Shown here piece after piece: positions 7,967 to 17,843 of a stretch of 64,000 nt of DNA. The DNA is taken from assembly GCF_900104685.1 (NCBI RefSeq), contig NZ_LT629755.1, positions 930,001 to 994,000 of the forward strand. Reading direction: 5' to 3'. Below the pieces are notes generated by a model. That model was not told where the DNA came from. It saw only the letters and a list, made by a program, of their open reading frames with translations, and made no database searches. The position numbers and the translations under genes are program-made. Every line of letters starts with the position of its first letter. Position 1 is the stretch's first letter. Source of the stretch: Agromyces flavus (GTDB lineage Bacteria > Actinomycetota > Actinomycetes > Actinomycetales > Microbacteriaceae).

Positions 7967-8728
7967 GTGGGCAGGCATTCGGGTGAGCATGGCGTATCGC
8001 CGGCCGATTCCGCACGCGAGTACGCGCGGGTGAACGTGCCCCGCTCGTCCGCTCCCGTCCGCCCTGCGGCGATGCGCCGCGACGACCCGGCGCCGCGGGC
8101 GCGCGAGGCGTCCCGCGCGAACGTCTCGTCGCCCGCCCGGAACCGCGTCGCCGGTCCGATCAAGCAGGCGGCGACCGTGACCTTCGCCTTCGCCGCATCG
8201 GTGAGCTTCCTGCTCGTCAACATCGTCGACCCGTACTCGGGCGCGACCGCCTCGTCGACGTACACGCCCGTCGACCGCTTCGGCGGGCAGGCCGTCCAGG
8301 AGTACGCCGTCGACGGGGACATCGCCGCGGCATCCGTCGCCGCCGAGGGCTACCTCGTCGAGAAGAAGCCCGAGCCCGAGCCCGAGCCCGCCGGTGCCGG
8401 CTGGGCGCCGCCCGCCATCGTGCCCGACCCCGGATCGGCGCAGGCGTACGCGGCCGGTGCGGTCGCGGCCCGTGGTTGGCCGAGTACCGAGTTCGACTGC
8501 CTCGTCGCCCTGTGGAACCGCGAGTCGGGCTGGCGGGTGAACGCGTACAACCCCAGTGGCGCGTACGGCATCCCGCAGGCGCTGCCCGGCTCGAAGATGG
8601 CGACCGCGGGAGCCGACTGGGAGACGAACGCCGCGACCCAGATCGAATGGGGCCTCGGGTACATCTCGGGCCGGTACGGCACGCCCTGCGGCGCCTGGGC
8701 GCACTCCGAGGCCAACGGCTGGTACTGA
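7967..8728 (+). CDS. Exported lytic transglycosylase-like protein (Apf/Rpf-type C-terminal domain)
   Basis: The product has 253 residues from the GTG placed just after a TACACT -10 box. A basic N-terminal region of about 65 residues precedes one hydrophobic segment (QAATVTFAFAASVSFLLVNIV). Then comes a Glu-Pro-rich linker (EPEPEPEPAGAG) and a C-terminal lysozyme-fold domain with CLVALWNRESGWRVNAYNPSGAYGIPQALPG. The Glu in NRESGW is in the position of the transglycosylase acid. This domain type cleaves peptidoglycan glycan strands and is widespread in actinobacterial secreted proteins. The long pre-sequence suggests a membrane-anchored form rather than a freely cleaved one. Confidence 0.75.
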   Translation: MGRHSGEHGVSPADSAREYARVNVPRSSAPVRPAAMRRDDPAPRAREASRANVSSPARNRVAGPIKQAATVTFAFAASVSFLLVNIVDPYSGATASSTYTPVDRFGGQAVQEYAVDGDIAAASVAAEGYLVEKKPEPEPEPAGAGWAPPAIVPDPGSAQAYAAGAVAARGWPSTEFDCLVALWNRESGWRVNAYNPSGAYGIPQALPGSKMATAGADWETNAATQIEWGLGYISGRYGTPCGAWAHSEANGWY

Positions 8729-8759
8729 CCGGCCGACCCGACGCGCTCCGAGCCGACCG

Positions 8760-8765
8760 TACACT
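8760..8765 (+). promoter_or_regulatory. -10 box of the small zinc-motif gene (leaderless type)
   Basis: TACACT ends seven bases before the ATG at 8773. Confidence 0.5.
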
Positions 8766-8772
8766 TGAGGTC

Positions 8773-9081
8773 ATGGCCCGCTCGCACCGCTCCCGTGGTC
8801 GTGCGGCCAAGTCGCGCGAGCCGCATCCCGAACTCGACGTCGAACGGCTCACGGCCGGATGGCGCCGCACCGAGGTGCGCGCAGGCCGCGAGTGGAACGT
8901 GCAGCCCGTGAGCGAGGCCCAGGCCGTGAAGGCGTACCTCTGCCCGGGATGCCGCCTCGAGATCGAGCCGGGTGTCGCGCACCTGGTGGCGTGGCGGGCC
9001 GACGGTGTGCTCGGCGACGCTGCCGACCTCGCCTCGCGACGGCACTGGCACACGCACTGCTGGAGGATCGGACCGACGTGA
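8773..9081 (+). CDS. Small actinobacterial protein with CxxC and HxxxC motifs
   Basis: The product is a 102-residue basic protein. After a Lys/Arg-rich start it has YLCPGCRLEIEPGVAHLV and, near the C-terminus, RRHWHTHCW. The two Cys and the His/Cys pair look like a treble-clef or HNH-like zinc site. Similar small actinobacterial proteins are often labelled ATP/GTP-binding, but I see no P-loop. The function is unknown. The start follows a leaderless-type -10 box. The stop overlaps the GTG of the next gene, so it is coupled to the hydrolase. Confidence 0.6.
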   Translation: MARSHRSRGRAAKSREPHPELDVERLTAGWRRTEVRAGREWNVQPVSEAQAVKAYLCPGCRLEIEPGVAHLVAWRADGVLGDAADLASRRHWHTHCWRIGPT

Positions 9082-9830
9082 CCGACGAGACGATGACCGA
9101 GATCCGCGCGGGGGTCGAACTCCCGGCGCACCGGGAGCAGATCGAGCTGCGCACGAGCGACGGGCTGCGGCTCGTCGGCGAGCTGGCGACCCCGGTCGAC
9201 CGTCCGCCCGTCGCGACGCTGGTGACGCTGCATCCGCTGCCCACTGCCGGCGGGTTCATGGATTCGCACATCATCCGGAAGGCCGCCGCCCGGCTGCCGG
9301 CGCTCGCGGGCCTGGCCGTGCTGCGCTTCAACACCCGCGGAACGGTGTCGCCACGGGGCCGGAGCGAGGGTGCGTTCGGCGAGGGCCTGGCCGAGCGCGC
9401 CGATGTCGCTGCCGCGATGCGCTTCGTCGAGGAACGCGGCCTGCCCGTCCCGTGGCTCGTGGGCTGGTCCTTCGGCACCGAACTCGCCCTCAAGTACGGC
9501 CTCGAACACGGCATCGCGGGCGCCGTGCTCCTGTCGCCGCCCCTGCACCGCACCACCGACGAGGAGCTCGCACGGTGGCGTTCGGCGCCGGTGCCGCTCG
9601 TGGCGATCATCCCCGAGCACGACGACTACCTGAAGCCCGCCGAGGCGGCAGAGCGGTTCGCCGGCCTTCCGCACCTCACGCGCATCGACGTCGAGGGCGG
9701 CAAGCACCTCTGGGTGGGGGAGTCGCAGACGCGCCGAGTACTCGAGGAGATCGTCCGCGCGGTGAATCCGGCGGCGCTGCCGCTGCCGACGCACTGGCCC
9801 GCGGCATCCGTCGCCCAGCCCGAGGCGTGA
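9078..9830 (+). CDS. Alpha/beta hydrolase
   Basis: The product has 250 residues from the GTG that overlaps the preceding stop (GTGA). The fold features are LVTLHPLPTAGG (oxyanion region), the nucleophile elbow GWSFGTE, a candidate acid in IPEHDDYL and the His in GGKHLW. This arrangement resembles the dienelactone-hydrolase/YqiA-like alpha/beta hydrolases of unknown substrate. It is cytoplasmic, with no signal peptide. It is convergent with the AI-2E transporter gene, which ends six bases away. Confidence 0.8.
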   Translation: MTDETMTEIRAGVELPAHREQIELRTSDGLRLVGELATPVDRPPVATLVTLHPLPTAGGFMDSHIIRKAAARLPALAGLAVLRFNTRGTVSPRGRSEGAFGEGLAERADVAAAMRFVEERGLPVPWLVGWSFGTELALKYGLEHGIAGAVLLSPPLHRTTDEELARWRSAPVPLVAIIPEHDDYLKPAEAAERFAGLPHLTRIDVEGGKHLWVGESQTRRVLEEIVRAVNPAALPLPTHWPAASVAQPEA

Positions 9831-9836
9831 GGCGCG

Positions 9837-10901
9837 TCAGCGCTCGTTCTGGCGCGGGATCACGACCTGCTTGATGATCAGCAGTGCCGCGGCCGCGATG
9901 GGGATCGCGACGAGCGCTCCGAGGATGCCCAGCAGCGCACCGCCCGCGAGCGCGGCGACGACGACCAGGGCGCCCGGAACCTTGACCGCGCGACTCATGA
10001 TCCTGGGCGAGAGCACGTACGCCTCGACCTGCATGTAGATCAGGTAGTAGATCGCCGCCACGAGCCCCGTGAGGGGCGACCCGAGCCCGGGGATCAGGCA
10101 GAGCAGCACGATGATGATCGAGCCCGTGAGCGTGCCGACGAGGGGCACGAGCGAGAAGAGGAAGGCGATGAACGCCAGCACCGCGGGGAACGGCGCGCGG
10201 ATGATCGACAGGAACATGAAGCTCAGGAAGCCGTTGACGGCGGCGAGCGACACCTGCCCGATGACGTAGCGGCCGACGGACTGCGTGATCTGCTCGGTGA
10301 GGTCGGCGAACCGCGCGCGTCGTGAGGCGGGAACCAGCTGATACGTGGCCCGCTTCATCGCGTCGAGCGACGCCGTGAAGTACACGGTGAGCACCGCGAC
10401 GACGATGACCGCGAACACCCCGCCCCCGATGGCGAGGGCGACGGCCCAGACGCCGCCCAGCAGCTCGCTCAGCTTGTCGGGATTGGTGAAGAAGTCGGTG
10501 AGCGCCGCGCCCGCCTGCTCGCTGATCTCGTCGATCTTGAGCAGCGGGAACTGCTCCTGGAGCCATTCGATCCAGTCGACGCGGTTCAGCTGCGCGACGA
10601 TGCCGGGCACCTGCGCGATGAGCTCGGCGACCTGGTCGACGATGATCGGGATGACTGCCAGGAGCAGGGCCGCGACGACGGCCGCGACCCCGAGGATGAC
10701 GAGGACGATCGCGCCCCAACGCGGAAGCCCTCGGCGCTCGAGCCCGCTCACGGCGGGCTCGAGGCCGAGGGCCAGGAACAGCGCGGCTCCGATGTAGGTC
10801 AGGATCGTCGACAGGCTGGCGACGGCGGAGAGGATCAGCAGGCCGACGCCGACGCCGAGCGTGCCGACGAGCGCGAGCCGGAACGCGTTCTGGATCCTCA
10901 C
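9837..10901 (-). CDS. AI-2E family transporter (PerM/YdiK-type membrane protein)
   Basis: The 354-residue protein has about eight hydrophobic segments in the AI-2E family pattern. There are two near the N-terminus (LALVGTLGVGVGLLIL, IGAALFLALGLEPAV) and a soluble middle part with SEQAGAALTDFF. VGRYVIGQVSLAAVNGF is followed by the conserved Pro/Gly region SLVPLVGTLTGS and LLCLIPGLGSPLTGL. The family exports AI-2 or works as a Na+/H+ antiporter in a few studied cases. The substrate here is unknown. It lies 27 bases after the coiled-coil gene and is probably its operon partner. Confidence 0.85.
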   Translation of the reverse strand: MRIQNAFRLALVGTLGVGVGLLILSAVASLSTILTYIGAALFLALGLEPAVSGLERRGLPRWGAIVLVILGVAAVVAALLLAVIPIIVDQVAELIAQVPGIVAQLNRVDWIEWLQEQFPLLKIDEISEQAGAALTDFFTNPDKLSELLGGVWAVALAIGGGVFAVIVVAVLTVYFTASLDAMKRATYQLVPASRRARFADLTEQITQSVGRYVIGQVSLAAVNGFLSFMFLSIIRAPFPAVLAFIAFLFSLVPLVGTLTGSIIIVLLCLIPGLGSPLTGLVAAIYYLIYMQVEAYVLSPRIMSRAVKVPGALVVVAALAGGALLGILGALVAIPIAAAALLIIKQVVIPRQNER

Positions 10902-10928
10902 CGACGCGCCCCGACCCGTTCCGCTCGA

Positions 10929-12539
10929 TTACTTCCGGTTCGCGACCTGCTCGGCCTGCGTGAGGACTCCGCGCAGGCTCTCGAAGTAGCCGGCGACCGC
11001 GTCGCGCTCGATCTTGATCTGCGCGAGCCGGTCCTCGGCGTCGGCCACGAGGGACCGCGTGCGCTCCTCGGCGTCGGCGATGAGCTTGCGCGCCTGGGCG
11101 TGCGCGGCGGCGACCCGCTCGCGCGCCTCCTCGTCGGCCTTCTCGCGGGACGCAGCGGCCTCGCTGCGGACCTCGGTCTCGAGGCGCTCGGCCTCGGCAC
11201 GGCTCTGGTTGGTGCGGGCGATGGCCTCTTCGAGCTCGGCGTTCGCGTCGGCGAGGAACTTCTTCGTCTGCTCGGCCGCCTCCTGCTGCGCCGCCAGGAG
11301 CTCCTGCTCGGCCTCGTCGCGCTTGGTCGCGAGCTCGGCGTCGAGGTCCATGCGGGCCCGCTCGATCTCGCGACGCATGCGGTTCACCTCGTGCGTCGTC
11401 TTCTTCTTCATCGACGTGAGCTGGTTGTCGAGGTCGATCCGGGCCTGCTCGGCCTCGGCCTCGAAGTCCGCACGGGCCTGCTCCTGCTCGAGGGCGAGGT
11501 CGGCGCGCATCTGGTCGAGCTCGGCGGCGTGCTTCGCGCGGATGCGGTCGAGCTCGTGCTGGAGTTTGAGGCGCGCGGTCTCGGACTCGCGCTCGAGGTC
11601 GACGGAGGTCTGCTCGCGCTGCTCGACGAGCTTGGCGCGCGCGGCCTCGAGCTCGCGCTCGAGGTCGGTGCGGGCCTGCTCGAGCTCGTGCTCGAGCGCG
11701 GCGCGGCGCTCCTCGACCTCGGCCTCGATCGCGGCCCGGGACTCGGCGGTCTCGCGCTCGAGGTCGAGGCGTGCCTGCTCGGTCTCACGGGCGAGGTCGA
11801 TGCGCGCCTGCTCGGTCTCCTTGGCGAGCTCGGCCCGCTTCTGGTCGAGCTCGATCGCGACCTCGGCGCGGGTCTGCTCGGTCTCCTCCTGCAGGCCCGC
11901 GGCGGCGGCACGCGCCTCGTTGGCCTCGGTGTTCGCCGCGACGAGCATCTCGGCCGCCTTGCGCTCGGCCTCGGCCACCAGGGCGGCCGCCTCGCGCTTC
12001 GCGGTCGAGCGCGCTTCGGCGACCTCGGTCGATGCGGCGCCCTGGATGGCCGCGGCGTCGCGGTTCGCGTCCTCGCGCAGCTGCTCGCTCGCCTCCTGGG
12101 CACGCGCGACCATGTCGTCGGCCTCGGCACGGGCGTTCTCGAGCAGGCGGTTGGCCTGGGCGCGCGCCTCGGAGAGGGTGCGCTCGGCGAGCTCGTGCGC
12201 GTCGGAGCGCATGAGGTGCGCCTCGTCCTCCGCGGCGCGGCGGAGCTTCTCGGCGTCGATGTCGGCCTGCGCGATGAGCCGGGTCGACTGCTCCTCGGCG
12301 ACGCGCAGCGTGTTCTCGAGCTTGGTGCCGAGGCCGGAGAAGGTCGGGCTGCCGACCTCCTCGAGCTCGCCGGTCAGCTCGTCGATGCGCGTGAGGAGGC
12401 GCTTGTTCTCCTTCTGCAGCTCGCCGGTCGCGTTGTTCGCGGTGATGATCTCGCGGCGGAGCGCGTTGATGCTCCGGTCGACCTCGTCCTTGTCGTATCC
12501 GCGGAATACCTGCGTGAACTCGGTCTCTTCGACGGCCAA
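10929..12539 (-). CDS. Long coiled-coil polarity/cytoskeletal protein (Scy/FilP- or DivIVA-like)
   Basis: The 536-residue protein starts at TTG, supported by GGAGG five bases upstream. Its N-terminus, FRGYDKDEVDRSINALRRE, matches the DivIVA membrane-binding head in style. The remainder is almost entirely charged coiled coil rich in Glu, Ala, Arg and Gln. Residues 218-371 are fourteen consecutive 11-residue units, such as RETEQARLDLE and HELEQARTDLE, continuing more loosely to about 393. Streptomyces Scy is built on comparable hendecad repeats and scaffolds the tip-growth complex. By that analogy, which is inference, this protein may organise polar growth or division. There are no membrane segments. 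Confidence 0.75.
   Translation of the reverse strand: MAVEETEFTQVFRGYDKDEVDRSINALRREIITANNATGELQKENKRLLTRIDELTGELEEVGSPTFSGLGTKLENTLRVAEEQSTRLIAQADIDAEKLRRAAEDEAHLMRSDAHELAERTLSEARAQANRLLENARAEADDMVARAQEASEQLREDANRDAAAIQGAASTEVAEARSTAKREAAALVAEAERKAAEMLVAANTEANEARAAAAGLQEETEQTRAEVAIELDQKRAELAKETEQARIDLARETEQARLDLERETAESRAAIEAEVEERRAALEHELEQARTDLERELEAARAKLVEQREQTSVDLERESETARLKLQHELDRIRAKHAAELDQMRADLALEQEQARADFEAEAEQARIDLDNQLTSMKKKTTHEVNRMRREIERARMDLDAELATKRDEAEQELLAAQQEAAEQTKKFLADANAELEEAIARTNQSRAEAERLETEVRSEAAASREKADEEARERVAAAHAQARKLIADAEERTRSLVADAEDRLAQIKIERDAVAGYFESLRGVLTQAEQVANRK
11427..11888 (-). repeat. 33-bp coding repeat array encoding fourteen hendecads
   Basis: The segment encodes residues 218-371 of the coiled-coil protein, exactly 14 x 11 residues in register. 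Repeats share E-x-E-x-x-R-x-x-L-x character at protein level but are diverged at DNA level. It could be prone to in-frame length variation. Confidence 0.8.
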
Positions 12540-12601
12540 TTCTTCCTCCGGGGTCCGTGTCCCGCGATGTGGGGGGTTGTGGGGCGCGCGGGTCGCCTCC
12601 G

Positions 12602-12607
12602 ATCATA
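12602..12607 (-). promoter_or_regulatory. -10 box of the coiled-coil gene
   Basis: TATGAT on the minus strand lies 62 bases upstream of the TTG start and implies a leader of about 55 bases. The 246-base divergent region 12540-12785 otherwise holds no gene. Confidence 0.5.
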
Positions 12608-12733
12608 CGGCCGGGCGCGCCCCGGGGGCACCGTGTCCGTCCTGTGATCGTGTCCGCCGTACCCCCCGTCCGGCCCGACGACGCCCGCCCGCGACATCCA
12701 GTCATCGGTTAGGAGACTCCCAGACAGCGTCGG

Positions 12734-12739
12734 TAGTGT
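12734..12739 (+). promoter_or_regulatory. -10 box of the 623-residue membrane/lipoprotein gene
   Basis: TAGTGT is followed by a leader of about 40 bases with GGAGG at 12774-12778. Confidence 0.5.
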
Positions 12740-12785
12740 GGGGTGTCTTTGTCGGATGCCGCGTGAGCGGCCTGGAGGTAACTGC

Positions 12786-14657
12786 GTGCGATTCGTTCTC
12801 GCCATTCTGGCGTTCGCCGCCGCGGCTGTGATGATCGGCTTCGGCATCGCGCAACGGACGGTCTTCCTGGAGCCCGATCGGATCTCCCTGGGAACCGTCG
12901 TCGAGGATCAGGCGGACTACATCGTGCTCGAGCCCGAGGCGCTCGCGGCGCAATCGGGCAAGCAGACCATCACGGTCTCCGGATCGGAGACCGTGTTCCT
13001 CGCCTACGGGCGGACGGACGACGTGGAAGCGTGGATCGGCGACGACTCCTACGTGTCGGTCGGGTACGACGCCGACGCGGGCGAGTTCACGAACGAGGTC
13101 GTCGCGGGCCAGTCGGCCGAGGGCGAGACGCCCGAGACGACCGAGCCCGAAGCGACTCCGGCGCCCGATGCCGAGGGCGCGGAGGAGACGGCCGAGCCGG
13201 CCGCCTCGCCGGCCGGCAGCGACCTGTGGCTCGACGAGCTGACCGGCGATCGCACGCTCACCACGACCATCGACGTGCCCGAGGGCATCTCGGTGCTCCT
13301 GGCCTCCGACGGCACCGAGCCCGCGCCGGGCCGGATCGTCGTCGCCTGGCCCCTCGACAACTCCACGCCGTGGGCGGGGCCGCTCATCGCCGGCGGCGGG
13401 CTCGTGTTCCTCGTCGGCATCGCGCTCGTGATCTCCGGGGTGCTCGCGCATCGCCGGTCGCGCGGCCCGCGGCGCAACCTCCCGAAGGGACCGAAGGGCA
13501 AGCTCACGCGCGCGCCGCGTCCGACGCGATCGCAGCGAGCGGCGGCATCCGGTGCCGGGCCCCGTCGCACGTCGGGGCGTGCCCGGCGCGTCGCGCTGCT
13601 CCCGGTGCTGCTCGTCCCCGCGATCGCACTCTCGGCGTGTTCGTCGGACTACTGGCCCGACTTCGCGGCGACGCCCGAGACCTCGGCACCCGCGACGCCC
13701 GCGGCGACCGATCAGCCCGCCGATGACACCGCGGCCGAGGGCGAGGCCGAGGTCGTCCCGGCCGTGACCGTCCCGCAGATGGAGCGCATCATGCGCAGCG
13801 TCGCGGTGTTCACCACCGAGGTCGACGAGTCGCGCGACGTCCAGCGCCTCACCGAGCGCTTCGCCGGCCCCGCGTTCCAGGCGCGCAAGGCCAACTACGT
13901 CATCCGCGGCTCCGTGACCGACCACCCGGCGCTGCCCGCGATTCCGGCGGCCCCCCTGACGCTCACGCTGCCGCAGCAGGCCACGGGCTGGCCGCGCACC
14001 GTCCTCACGATCGCCAAGAACAGCGACGACGAGACGGTCGCCCCGACCGCGCTCGTGATGCGCCAGGAGTCGCCGCGCGAGAATTACAAGGTGGTGTACG
14101 CGACGGCTCTCGTCCCCGACGCCGACGTGCCCGAGGTGGCTCCGGCGAGCATCGGCGCACCGCCGATCAGCCCTGAGTTCAAGGGACTCGTCATGCCGAC
14201 CGGCCAAGTCGCCGCGGCCTACGCCGACGTGCTGCTCAAGGGCCCCGAGTCCGAGTTCGCCGAGTTCTTCGACCCCGAGGGAGACGTGGTCCTCCAGCAG
14301 CTCGGCGTCGAGGGACAGAAGGCGACGGCCGAGAGCCTGCCCGACACGGCCGACATCGCGTTCTCGAACGTGGTGGGCGACAGCCCGACCGTCGCGCTCG
14401 CGACCAACGACTCCGGCGCGCTCGTGACCGTGTCGATCAACCAGACCGAGAAGGTCACGCCCAACGACGGCGGAACCGTCGGCTTCGAGCCCGGACCGGG
14501 CCGTGCGCTCTCGGGCTTCGACGACAAGAGCGCCAAGGGCGTCCAGCGCGTCGTCGGCATCCAGCTCATGTTCTACGTCCCGGCCGTCGGCGCCGACGAG
14601 CAGATCCGCCTGCTCGGCTGGTCGGAGTCCCTCATCGGAGCATCGGAGGTCCCGTGA
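12786..14657 (+). CDS. Membrane protein fused to a lipoprotein-like module, unknown function
   Basis: The product has 623 residues from the GTG that follows GGAGG. Module one has an N-terminal anchor (VLAILAFAAAAVMIGFGIA), an extracytoplasmic region of about 170 residues and a second membrane segment near residues 200-220 (LIAGGGLVFLVGIALVISG), then a basic stretch. Module two begins with a second signal-like segment, VALLPVLLVPAIALSAC, whose LSAC fits a lipobox with Cys285. It continues as an extracytoplasmic domain of about 335 residues containing VPQMERIMRSVAVFTTEV and RFAGPAFQARKANY. The whole looks like two envelope proteins joined in one frame. I do not recognise a catalytic motif. It overlaps the downstream thioredoxin-like gene (GTGA). 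Confidence 0.65.
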   Translation: MRFVLAILAFAAAAVMIGFGIAQRTVFLEPDRISLGTVVEDQADYIVLEPEALAAQSGKQTITVSGSETVFLAYGRTDDVEAWIGDDSYVSVGYDADAGEFTNEVVAGQSAEGETPETTEPEATPAPDAEGAEETAEPAASPAGSDLWLDELTGDRTLTTTIDVPEGISVLLASDGTEPAPGRIVVAWPLDNSTPWAGPLIAGGGLVFLVGIALVISGVLAHRRSRGPRRNLPKGPKGKLTRAPRPTRSQRAAASGAGPRRTSGRARRVALLPVLLVPAIALSACSSDYWPDFAATPETSAPATPAATDQPADDTAAEGEAEVVPAVTVPQMERIMRSVAVFTTEVDESRDVQRLTERFAGPAFQARKANYVIRGSVTDHPALPAIPAAPLTLTLPQQATGWPRTVLTIAKNSDDETVAPTALVMRQESPRENYKVVYATALVPDADVPEVAPASIGAPPISPEFKGLVMPTGQVAAAYADVLLKGPESEFAEFFDPEGDVVLQQLGVEGQKATAESLPDTADIAFSNVVGDSPTVALATNDSGALVTVSINQTEKVTPNDGGTVGFEPGPGRALSGFDDKSAKGVQRVVGIQLMFYVPAVGADEQIRLLGWSESLIGASEVP

Positions 14658-15616
14658 CGAACGCCGTTCCCCCGCAGCAGCCCGCCAACCTCAGAGGCGC
14701 GGTCGACCTGTCCGGACTCGTGCACCGCGAGGAGCGTCGTGCGCAGGATGGCGCGAACGGCGGCGCAGGGCGAGGCCCCGTCCCGGGCGGGGTGGTCGTC
14801 GCGACCGACGACCAGGGCTTCGGTCAGGTCCTCGAGCTCTCGCGCTCGATCCCCGTCGTCGTGGCGCTGTGGGCCTCGTGGAGCGAGCAGTCCGTGCAGC
14901 TCGTCGAGACCCTCGAACGCCTCGTCCGCGCGCGCGACGGCCGGCTCGTGCTGGCCGCAGCCGACGCCGATGCCAGCCCGCAGCTCGTGCAGGCCCTGCA
15001 GGCGCGCGCCATCCCGACCCTCGTCGCGCTCGTCGGCGGGCAGCCCGTGCCGCTGTTCGAGGGCGGGCAACCCGACGACGTGATCGAGCAGGTCTTCGAC
15101 CAGCTCCTCGAGATCGCCGCGCGCCACGGCGTCGACGGCCGCGTGCCGGGCGCTGACGGCGCCGAGGAGTCCGACGAGCCGGAGGAGCCGGTCGAGGAGC
15201 CGCTGCCCCCGCTGCACCAGGAGGCGTTCGACGCCATCAGCCGGGGCGACTACGTTGCCGCGGCTTCCGCCTACCGGACCGCGATCGCGCAGGACCCGCG
15301 CGACGACCTCGCGGTCGCGGGCCTGGCGCAGGCCAACCTGCTCGGACGACTGCAGGGCAAGACCCTCGACGAGATCCGCAACCGCGCGGCATCCGCCCCC
15401 GACGACATCGATGCGCAGCTCGACGTCGCCGACCTCGACCTGTCGGGCGGGCACGTCGAGGACGCGTTCGCGCGCCTGCTCGAGCTGTTCCCGAAGCTCG
15501 ACGCCGTCGGCAAGAACACCGTGCGCGAGCGCCTGCTCGAGCTGTTCCAGGTGGTCGGAGTCGAGGACCCGCGCGTGAGCGCCGCCCGCCAACGGCTCGC
15601 GATGCTCCTGTACTGA
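14654..15616 (+). CDS. CnoX/YbbN-type thioredoxin-fold plus TPR co-chaperone
   Basis: The 320-residue protein has a thioredoxin-like domain at about 45-165 and a helical TPR region at about 185-315 (HQEAFDAISRGDYVAAASAY, LAQANLLGRLQGKTLDEI). The thioredoxin active site reads WASWSEQS, so both Cys of WCxxC are Ser and it cannot catalyse disulfide exchange. That is the architecture of CnoX/YbbN, a holdase that hands clients to GroEL and DnaK in E. coli. The GTG start overlaps the preceding stop by four bases, coupling it to the membrane/lipoprotein gene. Confidence 0.8.
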   Translation: MTNAVPPQQPANLRGAVDLSGLVHREERRAQDGANGGAGRGPVPGGVVVATDDQGFGQVLELSRSIPVVVALWASWSEQSVQLVETLERLVRARDGRLVLAAADADASPQLVQALQARAIPTLVALVGGQPVPLFEGGQPDDVIEQVFDQLLEIAARHGVDGRVPGADGAEESDEPEEPVEEPLPPLHQEAFDAISRGDYVAAASAYRTAIAQDPRDDLAVAGLAQANLLGRLQGKTLDEIRNRAASAPDDIDAQLDVADLDLSGGHVEDAFARLLELFPKLDAVGKNTVRERLLELFQVVGVEDPRVSAARQRLAMLLY

Positions 15617-15638
15617 ACCTGATCTGACCGGCTCGTGC

Positions 15639-17839
<2,201 letters not shown>

Positions 17840-17843
<4 letters not shown>

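Noticed and set aside
14654..15616. Thioredoxin-fold protein considered as an active disulfide oxidoreductase
   Set aside because: The active site reads WSEQS with no cysteine, so a holdase or scaffold role is the only supportable reading.
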